From Arcicella sp. (lineage in GTDB: Bacteria > Bacteroidota > Bacteroidia > Cytophagales > Spirosomataceae), in the NCBI GenBank assembly GCA_025354645.1, contig JANXML010000081.1, positions 1-32,493 of the forward strand: a stretch of 32,493 nucleotides of DNA. Direction: 5' to 3'. Of this stretch, positions 17,001-24,711 are shown piece after piece. A program made the position numbers and the translations under genes. Below the pieces are notes generated by a model. The model saw only the letters and a program-made list of their open reading frames with translations. It searched no databases and was not told the DNA's origin. Position 1 is the first letter of the stretch; each line of letters begins with the position of its first letter.

Positions 17001-17666
17001 ATATCTTGACTGCAAGCCAGCGGCTCTGATACCAATAGGGTCAAGTAATGCCCCTACTTCCCGTTTGTCCATTTGATTTAACAAACTGCCCGTAAAAAAG
17101 TACAATAACAGGAAAAAAACACCCTGCATGAATACCACTATCATCTTGCGACTCAATGCTCCCACCGAGAAAAAAATAGTAGCCATCACAAACATATTTG
17201 GCAGAATCAATACTAAATAACTGTGAATGTATGGATATATGTTAAATGATAACATTCGTGAAGAATCACGCCAGGGCATTAAATCTCCAATGATAATACC
17301 TAATGGAATGCCTAATGAAATATATAACAAAACGATTAATGACCCCGTAAATCTTCCAAAGAGGTAATCAAATTTGGAGAGATTTGTGGTGAAGAATAAT
17401 GCCTCAGTATTATGTTCAAAGTCTCTAATGATTGCCACGCCCATAACAGCGGAAGCAATAAAAATAGAGAAAATATTGATAAAAGAACTAACTTGGAAGA
17501 TAATAAACGTTCCGTTTTCTTTCACTTGCCCCCCCGTTCCAAGCATTTCAATGGCACTCGTGGAAACCATCAAAAAACCCATCAAAAATAATATACCGAA
17601 GTATAGGTAAGTGGCTGGTCGTTTCTTACGATACGCCAGCTCAAATTTTATAATTTCTTTCCACAT
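14085..17666 (-). CDS. ABC transporter permease fused to M1-family aminopeptidase
   Basis: The 1193-residue protein joins an ABC-2-type permease (about residues 1-560, with some twelve hydrophobic segments in two blocks) to a large extracytoplasmic M1 metallopeptidase domain (about 600-1193). The zinc site is intact: HEIAH at 932-936 and the third ligand E956 in 'FLSESLAEY'. This permease/M1 fusion is a known Bacteroidota architecture whose substrate is unknown. It starts 12 bases after the ABC ATPase stop and is the last gene of the operon. The domain order suggests coupling of peptide trimming to transport, or use of the ATPase to drive the peptidase module. Confidence 0.88.
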   Translation of the reverse strand: MWKEIIKFELAYRKKRPATYLYFGILFLMGFLMVSTSAIEMLGTGGQVKENGTFIIFQVSSFINIFSIFIASAVMGVAIIRDFEHNTEALFFTTNLSKFDYLFGRFTGSLIVLLYISLGIPLGIIIGDLMPWRDSSRMLSFNIYPYIHSYLVLILPNMFVMATIFFSVGALSRKMIVVFMQGVFFLLLYFFTGSLLNQMDKREVGALLDPIGIRAAGLQSRYWSIAQKNHDLISLSGDFLYNRLFWLSFGVLGLLLTYRIFSLQQVLNPIIKKKNKVVKSRPELLNETMPQVVRKFNNYFLQIIELTKIYYQSIVKDLPFIGLTICGIMIFIFSSTTLKGWYGTTVVPSTYKMIESMGILTGVFPLILTIMYIGDLVWKERELRMNLIHDTLPISNITVMIGKLLALTLAFCSVFVISILISITIQTFKGYYDFQLGVYVKELFGGTLISLIIFMLLGFFIHSLVNNKFLGHGIMIMIFISDLVLSYWGVEHSLLRFNSASLGNYSEMNGYGHFVPPFVWGNIYWTAFSAILFTIGSVLAVRGSEGILKSRLKVGKSQLNKSILTFFIFTATVFVASGAYIYYNTNHLNHYANTKNQERESVEYEKTLKKYENVAQPKITDVKLMVDLMPEGRDFVATGYYWLKNKTNKPINDLYVMAGIYDNMKVDYLKLNVVTQLNTQFVKDYHFYIYQLKKPLQPSDSLKMDFQIEFQTQGFSQGQRGTDVVNNGTFFNNTYFPMIGYAKEGELNDDDKRKEQGLKERSRALDRNSPVGLSRNVYGDDADFINFDITLGTSPDQIAIAPGYLQKEWKENGKRYFHYVMDVPIDNFYSIVSAKYTVQKENYKGVNLEIYYHPTHTYNIDRLKKSMKASLDYYQANFGPYQYRQLRIMEVPRYHGFAQSFANTVPFGESMGFAMDIDDKKDIDMPFFVTAHEIAHQWWGHQAREADVKGSGFLSESLAEYSALMTMNKNTPKEQMQKFLEFELDYYLSGRSGERKNEEPLSTCANQQYIHYNKGSLVLYSIQDYIGEEKLNLALKNYLKKWDWKVVSRTGIYPNSNDLIKEIRAVTPDSLQYLVTDFIESIVLYDNRVIKADAQKEKGGYKVNFTIACEKIKADSLGNEKPMKMNEWLWVGIYGKSDKNDKQKLIYYQRHRINQAKQQISITVKEQPEKVGIDPLHLLIDRHTKDNILKIDL

Positions 17667-17678
17667 GAGCGTGCGTGA

Positions 17679-18572
17679 TTAGTTTTGATTAATTTTTTTG
17701 AGACTGTGAAAATAGAAATCCTCTAACGTTGGCTCAACCTCAATAGCGTGAGGAGCTATTTTATCCTCTGAATATACATGGACATAAGGTTCACCAGCAA
17801 CCATCCTTTCAGAAATTACATTCAAAGATTTTTTGTAGAAATCAAGCCTTGATTTCTCAACATGATCTTTCCAAATTTTCCCTCTTATTCCTTGTATTGC
17901 ATCATTAGGTGAGCCAGCAAACACTACTTCCCCTTTATTGATAATAGCAACGTTTTTACAAAGTTCTTGTACATCTTCAACAATGTGGGTAGAATAAATA
18001 ATAATTTTATCATTACTTAAATCACTGAGCATATTCAAAAAACGATTTCGTTCTTCTGGGTCGAGTCCTGCGGTTGGTTCATCAACAATTAGAATTTTAG
18101 GATCACCTAACAGTGCCTGAGCAATACCAAACCTTTGCTTCATGCCGCCCGAAAAACCACCCAAATTTTTATTTCTTACTTGGGTCAAGTTCGTTTTTTC
18201 TAACAAAATGTCAACTATCTTTTTTCTTTTCGTAGAGTCATTTATTCCTTTAAGTACAGCTAAATGGTTCAAAAGCGTTACAGCATCAATTTTAGGATAG
18301 ACTCCAAATTCTTGTGGTAAATAGCCTATCATTTGACGTACAATATCTTTTTGATTTAAAATATCTACTGCGGGATGGTAACCATCATTATAAATAATAC
18401 TACCACCGTCAGCTTCTTGTAAAGTTGCAATGGTACGCATAAGCGAAGATTTACCTGCACCATTTGGTCCAAGTAATCCAAACATCCCTGTTGTGAGCGA
18501 AAGGCTTATGTCATTCAATGCTTTTACACCATTGGCGTAAGTTTTTGACAAATTCTCAATTTTTAGCTCCAT
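17679..18572 (-). CDS. ABC transporter ATP-binding protein
   Basis: This 297-residue ATPase has Walker A 'GPNGAGKSS' (35-43), signature 'FSGGMKQR' (140-147), Walker B 'ILIVDEP' (160-166) and the D-loop 'GLD', the NatA/CcmA-like pattern used with ABC-2 permeases. It powers the permease/M1 protein encoded 12 bases downstream. I take the ATG at 18572, which gives the usual 'MELKIENLSKTYANG' start; an ATG at 18608 would add 12 residues not typical of the family. It follows the TolC-like gene by about 120 bases. Confidence 0.93.
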   Translation of the reverse strand: MELKIENLSKTYANGVKALNDISLSLTTGMFGLLGPNGAGKSSLMRTIATLQEADGGSIIYNDGYHPAVDILNQKDIVRQMIGYLPQEFGVYPKIDAVTLLNHLAVLKGINDSTKRKKIVDILLEKTNLTQVRNKNLGGFSGGMKQRFGIAQALLGDPKILIVDEPTAGLDPEERNRFLNMLSDLSNDKIIIYSTHIVEDVQELCKNVAIINKGEVVFAGSPNDAIQGIRGKIWKDHVEKSRLDFYKKSLNVISERMVAGEPYVHVYSEDKIAPHAIEVEPTLEDFYFHSLKKINQN

Positions 18573-18696
18573 CTTAGTAATTGTGTTATAATTTATTGTC
18601 GTTGCCACAAATCAAAGAAATATTATAATAATTTTGAAATAATCAGGACAAACAGTCTCTTTTGATGGACAAAAAAGAAGATTTGATGGATTATTA

Positions 18697-20109
18697 TCAA
18701 GGGGTATCTTGATAAAATTCCAATACTCTCATACGAAGCAGATAATCGTATTTAGCTTGTATCAAGTTTATCTTAGCCTTATCAAAGTTTGATTTAGTGA
18801 TATTATAGTCCAATGAATTCATAGTACCAGAATTAAACTTTATTTCCGCTATTGAAAACGCTTCTTGTGAGGCAGAAACCTGCTTTGTAATTGAGCTATA
18901 CCGTTCAAATGCCATCGTCATGTTATTGTATGCTTGTTCAATATTTTGACGCAATTGTTGGCGATTAATTTTATCACTAAATAGTAAGTTTTCTCTATTT
19001 AAATTAGCAACATTTAATTTATTTCGATAGCTGTAGCCATTCAAAATAGGGATTCTTACCTGTAAATTAAAAGTAAAGTTTCGATTTAATTCAAGTTGAT
19101 TAAAATACGAAATACTTTCAATGCTACTCTTAGGCTGTACTGCCATCACTGGTAAATTTATTCCATTAACAGGCACAAAAAGTCCTGTGTTGATTTCTGA
19201 ACTTTCTTCTGAAATAATATTTCTTTTAGCTGCACTTGAGTAATTGGTTGAAAGTCCAACATTGAAACTCACAACGGGGTAACGAGTTCCTTTTATTACT
19301 TCAATGGCTTTATTTGCAGCCAAAACTCTGTATTCATTAACCTTTAAAAATGACTGCTTTTCCTTGGCTTGATTATATACTTCTTCGGCAGTTGGAGCGA
19401 AGAGATTTATTTCATTTACCGTTAATGGTTCAACTTCTACCAACTCATTGGGCGAAAGATTCATCCATTGTAAAAGCGTTAAGTTAGCCCCAGAAAGGTT
19501 ATTTTTAGCATTAACGATTCCAAGTTCATCATTGGTGAGCTGAACTTTCAAATCAATTAAATTTGTTTCCGCCAAAACTCCTGCTCTGATCAATTTTTCT
19601 GTTTTCTCAATCTGTTGTTTTGTTACACTTGCTTGGCTATTAGCAACAACTACCTGTTCTTTATTACTCAAAACTTGTAAATATGCCAAGATAACATTCA
19701 GTGTTACGTTTTCTTTATTAGCTTTCACATTGGTTTTTTCAGCAATAATTTGATATTCCTGCTGCTTCATTGAATTGATTTGTTGCCAACCGTTGAATAG
19801 TATCACGCTTGAACTTATCCCTACGTTATTGTAACCAATTTGCTGATTGATAGATGTGTTTGTATAAGGATCTACACCACGTCCAAAACTCATCCCTTGC
19901 CCTGTACTCGCATTGACTACTGGCAAACGATTATCATGAATCTGTTGCAGATTTGCCTCATTGATTTTCACATCAATGCTACTTTGCTGGACTTTTAAAT
20001 TATTAGAAATAGCCGTCTCAATACACTGTTGCAAGCTGTATTTTTGAGCAAATATCTCCCCCGATAAAAGCATAAGAGCTTTTATCAATATTAGTTTTTG
20101 CAGTTTCAT
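18697..20109 (-). CDS. TolC-family outer-membrane efflux protein
   Basis: The 470-residue protein has a signal peptide (about 1-21, ending 'EIFAQ'), followed by the 'YSLQQCIETAISNNLKVQQ' start and paired long helical segments of TolC-family channels, including 'ANKENVTLNVILAYLQVLSN' and, in the second repeat, 'LRQNIEQAYNNMTMAFERYS'. Such trimers form the outer-membrane duct for ABC or RND exporters. It is the first gene of the operon with the ABC ATPase and the permease/M1 protein. It is also the only visible outer-membrane duct in the window, so it could serve the HlyD/C39 exporter. Confidence 0.9.
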   Translation of the reverse strand: MKLQKLILIKALMLLSGEIFAQKYSLQQCIETAISNNLKVQQSSIDVKINEANLQQIHDNRLPVVNASTGQGMSFGRGVDPYTNTSINQQIGYNNVGISSSVILFNGWQQINSMKQQEYQIIAEKTNVKANKENVTLNVILAYLQVLSNKEQVVVANSQASVTKQQIEKTEKLIRAGVLAETNLIDLKVQLTNDELGIVNAKNNLSGANLTLLQWMNLSPNELVEVEPLTVNEINLFAPTAEEVYNQAKEKQSFLKVNEYRVLAANKAIEVIKGTRYPVVSFNVGLSTNYSSAAKRNIISEESSEINTGLFVPVNGINLPVMAVQPKSSIESISYFNQLELNRNFTFNLQVRIPILNGYSYRNKLNVANLNRENLLFSDKINRQQLRQNIEQAYNNMTMAFERYSSITKQVSASQEAFSIAEIKFNSGTMNSLDYNITKSNFDKAKINLIQAKYDYLLRMRVLEFYQDTP

Positions 20110-20163
20110 TTGACTTGATTTTAATATAACGCTTTGTATATACGTTACAGACTTTTCAAATTA

Positions 20164-20820
20164 TTAAGCATAATGTGGGCGTAGAGAAAAAGCCAAAGAA
20201 AGTAGCTGATTTCGCCCTCTTATATTGAGCTTCTCCATAATTTTAGCACGATGATTATTTACAGTTGCAGTACTGATAAAAAACAGAGCTGCAATTTTAG
20301 GTGTGGTGTATGATTTAGATAGAGCTTGCATAATTTCTTTTTCACGGGGTGTAAGACTCTTTAAAACGGTAGGGTCATATCTGAACGATTCATTATCGGA
20401 GCGAACTTCATTAACAAATTTTTCAATGACATTTGAGGTATAGTTACGTCCAGAAGCGATTTCTTGTAAGCAATAAAAAAATTCACTCATGTTTACCCAT
20501 GAATGGATATGCCCTTGTACTTCATCTTTTGGTCGTAATAATTGTACTTCTTCAACATTTTGAGATAAAAGTAGGGATTTACATTCTACTCCCCTTTCAC
20601 GAGCTTTATTCAGAACATCAATGCCAGACATATTAGGTAGATCGTTACTGATAATAACAATATCTGGCTGATTCTCTATAACAGCTTTCAAAGCATCTTC
20701 GCCAGTTGTGGCATAAGCCTTCACCTTGTATTGGCGGCTTTGAAGTGCCTCCCGTAATACCTCACATAAGAAGGTACTGCGGCAAGCGATAATAACGGAA
20801 ATATGATTTTGCATATTCAT
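20164..20820 (-). CDS. LuxR-type regulator with degenerate receiver domain
   Basis: Taken from the ATG at 20820 it has 218 residues: a receiver-like domain (about 5-120) and a C-terminal LuxR/NarL helix-turn-helix (about 154-214, 'LTPREKEIMQALSK' and 'STATVNNHRAKIMEKLNIRG'). The fold is that of a response regulator, but the acidic pair expected after strand 1 is C13-R14, the phospho-acceptor position is S58 ('DIVIISNDLP'), and the usual lysine is missing. It cannot be phosphorylated in the normal way. A start at 20904 would add 28 unlike residues. It lies upstream of the tolC operon on the same strand and may control it. Confidence 0.85.
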   Translation of the reverse strand: MNMQNHISVIIACRSTFLCEVLREALQSRQYKVKAYATTGEDALKAVIENQPDIVIISNDLPNMSGIDVLNKARERGVECKSLLLSQNVEEVQLLRPKDEVQGHIHSWVNMSEFFYCLQEIASGRNYTSNVIEKFVNEVRSDNESFRYDPTVLKSLTPREKEIMQALSKSYTTPKIAALFFISTATVNNHRAKIMEKLNIRGRNQLLSLAFSLRPHYA

Positions 20821-21212
20821 GTTCAATTTATAGCAATGAAAGAAGAGTACCAAAAGATGATTTTTGGTTAGAACTAATACTTTTGTTTTCAAATGTTGAA
20901 ACAATACTTTTGCGGATAGTGAGTTTTTGAGTTTTCATGACGGCTTGTTTTAAATTGTTTTAGATTTTTTTATTATAGAATTGGGAATACTGAATGTTCC
21001 AGAAGATAATTTAAATTATATATCATCTTGGACAGGCTAAACATTAATACTTTACTTGACAGGTCACTTCTGATTTTTAATAAGAAATTGATTTAAAATA
21101 TTGTTACATATAAATTTTAGTAATATTGTATATGCAAATATGGTTGAAATAGTTATTCTTAAAAAATTACATCCATAAACAGTGAGTTTCAATGTATCAA
21201 ATCATATTTTAA
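20821..21212. promoter_or_regulatory. Divergent intergenic region, LuxR-like and LytS genes
   Basis: No gene is seen in this AT-rich stretch, which must hold both promoters. I find no exact -33/-7 pair; TAATATTG at 21121-21128 is a weak -7 candidate for the kinase. TTGGACAGG (21028) and TTGACAGG (21056) form a loose 28-bp-spaced direct repeat of uncertain meaning. Confidence 0.35.
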
Positions 21213-22271
21213 GTGGTATATCATAAATTAGGTGCGTTCATACATAAAATAAAGTCTTTTGTCCAAATTAACAAAGAAATTATTAAAAGACATATACTTG
21301 GATGGTGTATATTTTGGTTTGTTGATTTTTGCTTTGCTTTTGCCAATAGAGGGGGAAATATTAATCTGGATTATCCTGTAAATATTATAATTTTCATTGC
21401 ATTTTTTTATTCTGTCGCCTATTTTGCAATAATACCCTATTTTTCTACAAACAAATCAAGAGCTACTATTATTACCATACTGATATTAGTATTATTTGTG
21501 TTTTTAAAATACCTTTTTTCCGCTTTCATATTTGATGGAAATCCAACAAGAAAAGGGCTTATGTTTGTGAGTTTTGAAGTTTGGAGATTTTCAACCGCTA
21601 TTCTTTTTGCCTTTGCTTACTGGATATATCTACAAAGTATGAAAGATCAAAAAATGAGGTATTTATCAGAAATTAAACTTATCGAAACACAAGATGTTCT
21701 TTTATCAACTGAGATAAAATTCCTGAAAGCCCAAATAAACCCTCATTTCTTATTCAATACACTTAATTTCTTGTACGCAGAGACCTACAAACTTTCTCCA
21801 AAAGTTAGTGAAGGTATATTATTACTGACCGAAATAATGAGATATACTGTTCAATCTACTACTAATGAAGAAATCACAATTGAAAAAGAAGCGGAATTTT
21901 TACGAAAATATGTGAAAATACAACAGTTACGTTTTCACGATAGACTTCAAATAGTATTAGACATAAATATATTTTCACCGTCCATTTCCATTCCACCTTT
22001 AATCATACTTTCATTTGTTGAAAATGCGTTTAAATACGGTAAAATTAATGACCCTAACAATCCTTTAACCGTAAAACTGGAGAGTAACCCAGAATACATA
22101 TACTTCTACTGTTCTAATCTTAAAAATACTCATTTTAAAGATCCATCAACCAATGTAGGAATAGAAAATATTAAAAGCCGTTTAAATAGATATAGTAATA
22201 ATTATGATTTGAGTATCAAAGACGAAAATTCAATCTATACAGTAACCCTTAAAATAAATCTATTATTATGA
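21213..22271 (+). CDS. LytS/YehU-type sensor histidine kinase
   Basis: This 352-residue membrane kinase has four hydrophobic segments in residues 28-142 with no large periplasmic loop, then a coiled linker, the His_kinase domain ('LKAQINPHFLFNTLNF', phospho-acceptor H178) and a short ATPase domain with N-box 'SFVENAFKYG' and G-box 'NVGIENIKSRL'. The start is a GTG; the nearest upstream ATG (21192) runs into a stop. It overlaps the LytTR regulator by four bases, so the pair is co-translated. Such kinases often sense membrane-active or exported peptides, which would suit the neighbouring peptide genes. Confidence 0.9.
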   Translation: MVYHKLGAFIHKIKSFVQINKEIIKRHILGWCIFWFVDFCFAFANRGGNINLDYPVNIIIFIAFFYSVAYFAIIPYFSTNKSRATIITILILVLFVFLKYLFSAFIFDGNPTRKGLMFVSFEVWRFSTAILFAFAYWIYLQSMKDQKMRYLSEIKLIETQDVLLSTEIKFLKAQINPHFLFNTLNFLYAETYKLSPKVSEGILLLTEIMRYTVQSTTNEEITIEKEAEFLRKYVKIQQLRFHDRLQIVLDINIFSPSISIPPLIILSFVENAFKYGKINDPNNPLTVKLESNPEYIYFYCSNLKNTHFKDPSTNVGIENIKSRLNRYSNNYDLSIKDENSIYTVTLKINLLL

Positions 22272-23008
22272 TTAAATGTATTATCGTAGATGATGAACCG
22301 TCTGCTGTCGATATATTAAAGATTTATGTCGAAAAAATTCCATACCTAAGTTTACAACTTGCTACAACCGATGCCATTGAAGCACTTACTTTCATTCAGA
22401 CAAATCAAACAGATTTGATATTCTTGGATATCAATATGCCCGATATTTCTGGATTGGATTTCGCAAAGTTGACTCAAAATAAAGCAAAGATTATTTTTAC
22501 TACGGCTTATTCAGAATTTGCTTTGGACAGTTATCAATACAATACCGTAGATTATTTAATGAAACCCGTATCATTTGATGATTTTCTGAGAGCCAGCCAA
22601 AAAGTATTGAATAATATCACTCCCCAAAGCAAGGAATCAACTCCCAATGAAAAAGAATCCGTAGATGATTACATTTACGTAAAAACAGAACACAAGGGCA
22701 AAATAGCAAAAATAATGTTCAAGGATATTCTGTATGTTGAGAGCCTTAAAAATTATGTAGCCATCTATACAACCGATAAGGAACAAATCGTTTCCTTGCT
22801 GACGATGAAGGAAATGGAAGAGCGACTACCTTCAAACAATTTTTTCAGGTGTCATAAGTCATTTATAGTTGCCTTGGACAAGATAAAGGCAGTTGATGGT
22901 AATGAAATAATATTTCAAGAATTAAAGGATAAAGTGCCAATCGGTGCTACTTACAGGGATAGTTTTTTTCTCATTCTTAACCCTAAAATCTTATCTTCAA
23001 AAGGATAA
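22268..23008 (+). CDS. LytTR-family response regulator
   Basis: The 246-residue regulator has an intact receiver (acidic pair D8-D9, phospho-acceptor D54 in 'LIFLDINMP', T78 and the lysine of 'LMKP') and a C-terminal LytTR DNA-binding domain from about residue 145 ('ILYVESLKNYVAIYT', 'FFRCHKSFIVALDKI'). It is the partner of the LytS-type kinase with which it overlaps by four bases. LytTR proteins bind pairs of short direct repeats and commonly control bacteriocin and autoinducer-peptide genes in Firmicutes. The GG-peptide genes nearby are natural candidate targets. Confidence 0.93.
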   Translation: MIKCIIVDDEPSAVDILKIYVEKIPYLSLQLATTDAIEALTFIQTNQTDLIFLDINMPDISGLDFAKLTQNKAKIIFTTAYSEFALDSYQYNTVDYLMKPVSFDDFLRASQKVLNNITPQSKESTPNEKESVDDYIYVKTEHKGKIAKIMFKDILYVESLKNYVAIYTTDKEQIVSLLTMKEMEERLPSNNFFRCHKSFIVALDKIKAVDGNEIIFQELKDKVPIGATYRDSFFLILNPKILSSKG

Positions 23009-23011
23009 TAC

Positions 23012-23063
23012 GAAATAACCTCAATGATTAACATTTTATAAAATGAATCATTGAGGTTATTTC
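23012..23063 (+). terminator. Terminator after the LytTR gene
   Basis: GAAATAACCTCAATGATT (23012-23029) pairs perfectly with 23046-23063, an 18-bp stem with a 16-base loop, starting four bases after the stop codon. The T run comes seven bases later. Confidence 0.75.
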
Positions 23064-23132
23064 ACTGGTTTTTCTGAGAGCATAATTTCTACCTATTTTA
23101 AGTAAATATACTCTACGTAAACTACGTTGTTT

Positions 23133-23555
23133 CTATGTCGTAGTTGTTTCAAGCATCTTCGTTTCGATATTTCGCATCACTTCATTACAATTAGCACAAG
23201 CTAATGAGCCTTGTTGAGCAAACCAACGGCAACCACTACGAATGGCACAATCTTGAAGTTTTGCTTGAATTGGGTTATCCAAAGCACTAACAATCCGTCC
23301 AACCAAACTACACTGATGTCCTTCCTTATCCCATTGACCGCATCCACTCTTGGCACAATTTCCCGCAAAACGAAAACGAGCTTCGGGTGTACGTCCTTTT
23401 TTCGCTTCATCCACGAATGTTGAATCCACTTTGATGGCTTCGGGTAGATAATCTACCGTGCCTTCGGTATTGACAATTCCAAAAAGTGATGCACCTGGTT
23501 TCAATATAGAACTTGGACAAAGCAAGTTCTCAGAGGGTTTTATTTGCTGGCTCAT
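23133..23555 (-). CDS. Eight-cysteine protein of a GG-peptide operon
   Basis: This 140-residue soluble protein has cysteines at 13, 67, 72, 82, 103, 109, 120 and 123. Two segments look like divergent copies of one motif: 'CAKSGCGQWDKEGHQC' (67-82) and 'CAIRSGCRWFAQQGSLAC' (103-120) followed by a further 'ANC'. The spacing suggests metal or Fe-S binding. I do not recognise a named family with certainty, though similar C-x5-CRWF-x-Q motifs occur in small proteins of peptide natural-product loci. It is the last gene of a minus-strand group with the 84-residue protein (95 bases upstream) and the GG-leader peptide, so a role in maturation or handling of that peptide is possible. Confidence 0.72.
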   Translation of the reverse strand: MSQQIKPSENLLCPSSILKPGASLFGIVNTEGTVDYLPEAIKVDSTFVDEAKKGRTPEARFRFAGNCAKSGCGQWDKEGHQCSLVGRIVSALDNPIQAKLQDCAIRSGCRWFAQQGSLACANCNEVMRNIETKMLETTTT

Positions 23556-23650
23556 AAAATGTTAATGTTTTACGACTGTATCAAGTTTATTTAATTTTCA
23601 ATCAATTTGTAGAAAACTTCAACTGTTTTCAAATAGGGTAGCGTATTTAT

Positions 23651-23905
23651 TTAGGCTGCGGGAGCGTAGAAATAATCATCATCATTATACTCTGCAAGTA
23701 GAATTATTGGATTACCTTCAAAGTCTGCACCATTGGCTGATACTTCCAAGAACCAATCATCGTTCAGTTCATCAATATCTTTATTGGCTTTGAGCCAATC
23801 TTCGTTTAAGTCGTTTCTAAAAGCCTCTAATGCTTTTAGTTTAATAGGAGGGGTAATGCTCCGATTACCCCCAAGTCCACTGATTATTTGGCTTCCCATC
23901 GTCAT
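23651..23905 (-). CDS. Small acidic hypothetical protein
   Basis: This 84-residue protein is strongly acidic in its C-terminal half ('DIDELNDDWFLEV', 'EYNDDDYFYAPAA') and begins 'MTMGSQIISGLGGNRSITPP'. The early GLGG is not preceded by the normal leader residues, so I do not call it a GG leader. It starts five bases after the stop of the GG-leader peptide gene, so they are surely one transcript. It could be a second precursor, an immunity protein or an adaptor. No family is recognised. Confidence 0.6.
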   Translation of the reverse strand: MTMGSQIISGLGGNRSITPPIKLKALEAFRNDLNEDWLKANKDIDELNDDWFLEVSANGADFEGNPIILLAEYNDDDYFYAPAA

Positions 23906-23910
23906 TGTCT

Positions 23911-24138
23911 TTAAAATTGTAAGGTTTGTTCTGAACCTGAATCTTTTGGAGGATAAGGAATAACCATACCTGCAATAGGAGGCTCAAAAGTAGGAAATAC
24001 AGGTCTTCCTCCGTTAATTTCTGTTAATGTCTTCTCACTCATTTCGCCGTGATTGTCAATTTGTGCCAGCTCTGTCATGAAAGCCTTTGGGTCTTCTTTG
24101 GCTAATTCCCAGTTAATCTTTTTGTTTTGCTTTTTCAT
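23911..24138 (-). CDS. GG-leader precursor-like peptide (75 aa) with Pro-rich core
   Basis: The 75-residue product has a 44-residue leader-like part, 'NWELAKEDPKAFMTELAQI' followed by 'MSEKTLTEINGG' (residues 33-44), with L-7, I-4, G-2 and G-1 in the double-glycine pattern. The predicted 31-residue core begins 'RPVFPTFEPPIAGMVIPYPP'. It is proline-rich, cysteine-free and unlike a helical bacteriocin. The long leader recalls Nif11/NHLP-type RiPP precursors but is shorter and not a firm match. It is the first gene of the three-gene minus-strand group. A hairpin (24168-24189) lies in its upstream region. Confidence 0.65.
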   Translation of the reverse strand: MKKQNKKINWELAKEDPKAFMTELAQIDNHGEMSEKTLTEINGGRPVFPTFEPPIAGMVIPYPPKDSGSEQTLQF

Positions 24139-24529
24139 CGCTTAATATTTTGTTATTTAAAAGTTTACATCTTTTGTTGTTAAAAGATGCTTCAAATCTG
24201 TCGGATTATCAGATATGAAAAAAATAACATCCACCAACAATCATTTTATAAAGATGAAAATACCGTTTAGCGTGACATCATGTTTTTGTAAATACCTCAA
24301 AATCAAATTTATTTCATGAATGAATTAGCAATATTTTGCTTTATTTTAAAGCCTTTTTCACAAAATTCATATAGTATTCTTAACTCTCATATTCTATTCC
24401 TGAACGGTTGCCTCAGTGCCGAATATGGATACTAAATTTGTATCAACAAAAGAGGTATAAGAATCAGCTGCAGAGATACTAAACTCTTATTAATTAAATC
24501 AATTTTCAACTTTTTAACTTCTCAAAAAA
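24139..24529. promoter_or_regulatory. Divergent intergenic region between two peptide operons
   Basis: No gene is seen. CATCTTTT/AAAAGATG at 24168-24189 forms an 8-bp stem with a 6-base loop in front of the minus-strand operon. On the + strand TTG at 24408-24410 and TAAATTTG at 24433-24440 form a promoter for the two GG peptides with a slightly long 22-base spacer. Confidence 0.45.
24408..24440 (+). promoter_or_regulatory. Promoter of the two-peptide GG gene pair
   Basis: GGTTG at 24406-24410 and TAAATTTG at 24433-24440 match the Bacteroidota -33 and -7 elements with a 22-base spacer (19-21 is usual). The predicted RNA would begin near 24447 with an 80-base leader before the first peptide. 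Confidence 0.45.
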
Positions 24530-24676
24530 ATGCAAATCTCATTAAACAATTATTCAGCAACAGAATTATCATTCGAAGAACTTATGTCTATTGACGGTGG
24601 TAGTGCGTTTTCTCACTTTTTAGGACAGGTATGTGGAATTCTTTTGGTAGTAGCTATCGCTTGTATTCTCCTTTAA
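24530..24676 (+). CDS. GG-leader peptide A (48 aa), class IIb bacteriocin-like
   Basis: The leader ends 'LSFEELMSIDGG' (residues 13-24), a textbook double-glycine site: L-12, S-11, E-8, L-7, I-4, G-2, G-1. The predicted 24-residue mature peptide is very hydrophobic: 'SAFSHFLGQVCG' then 'ILLVVAIACILL'. It contains a GxxxG motif (G32-x3-G36), used for helix pairing in two-peptide bacteriocins, and two cysteines (35, 45). It lies 35 bases before peptide B and should be co-transcribed. The C39 exporter at 28856 is the obvious processing enzyme. Confidence 0.75.
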   Translation: MQISLNNYSATELSFEELMSIDGGSAFSHFLGQVCGILLVVAIACILL

Positions 24677-24711
24677 TTCAATTTTTTTCACTCTTTTAAA
24701 TTAAAAACAAA

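Noticed and set aside
14238-17610. Several + strand frames of 60-130 codons inside the permease/M1 gene
   Set aside because: They lie entirely antisense to a long gene with intact motifs.
23201-23423. Frames overlapping the eight-cysteine gene on both strands
   Set aside because: The cysteine-motif frame is the only one with internal repetition and operon fit; the others look random.
23651-23905. GLGG near the start of the 84-residue protein as a GG leader
   Set aside because: The residues before it (GSQIISGLGG) lack the -12, -8 and -7 pattern and the segment is too close to the N-terminus.
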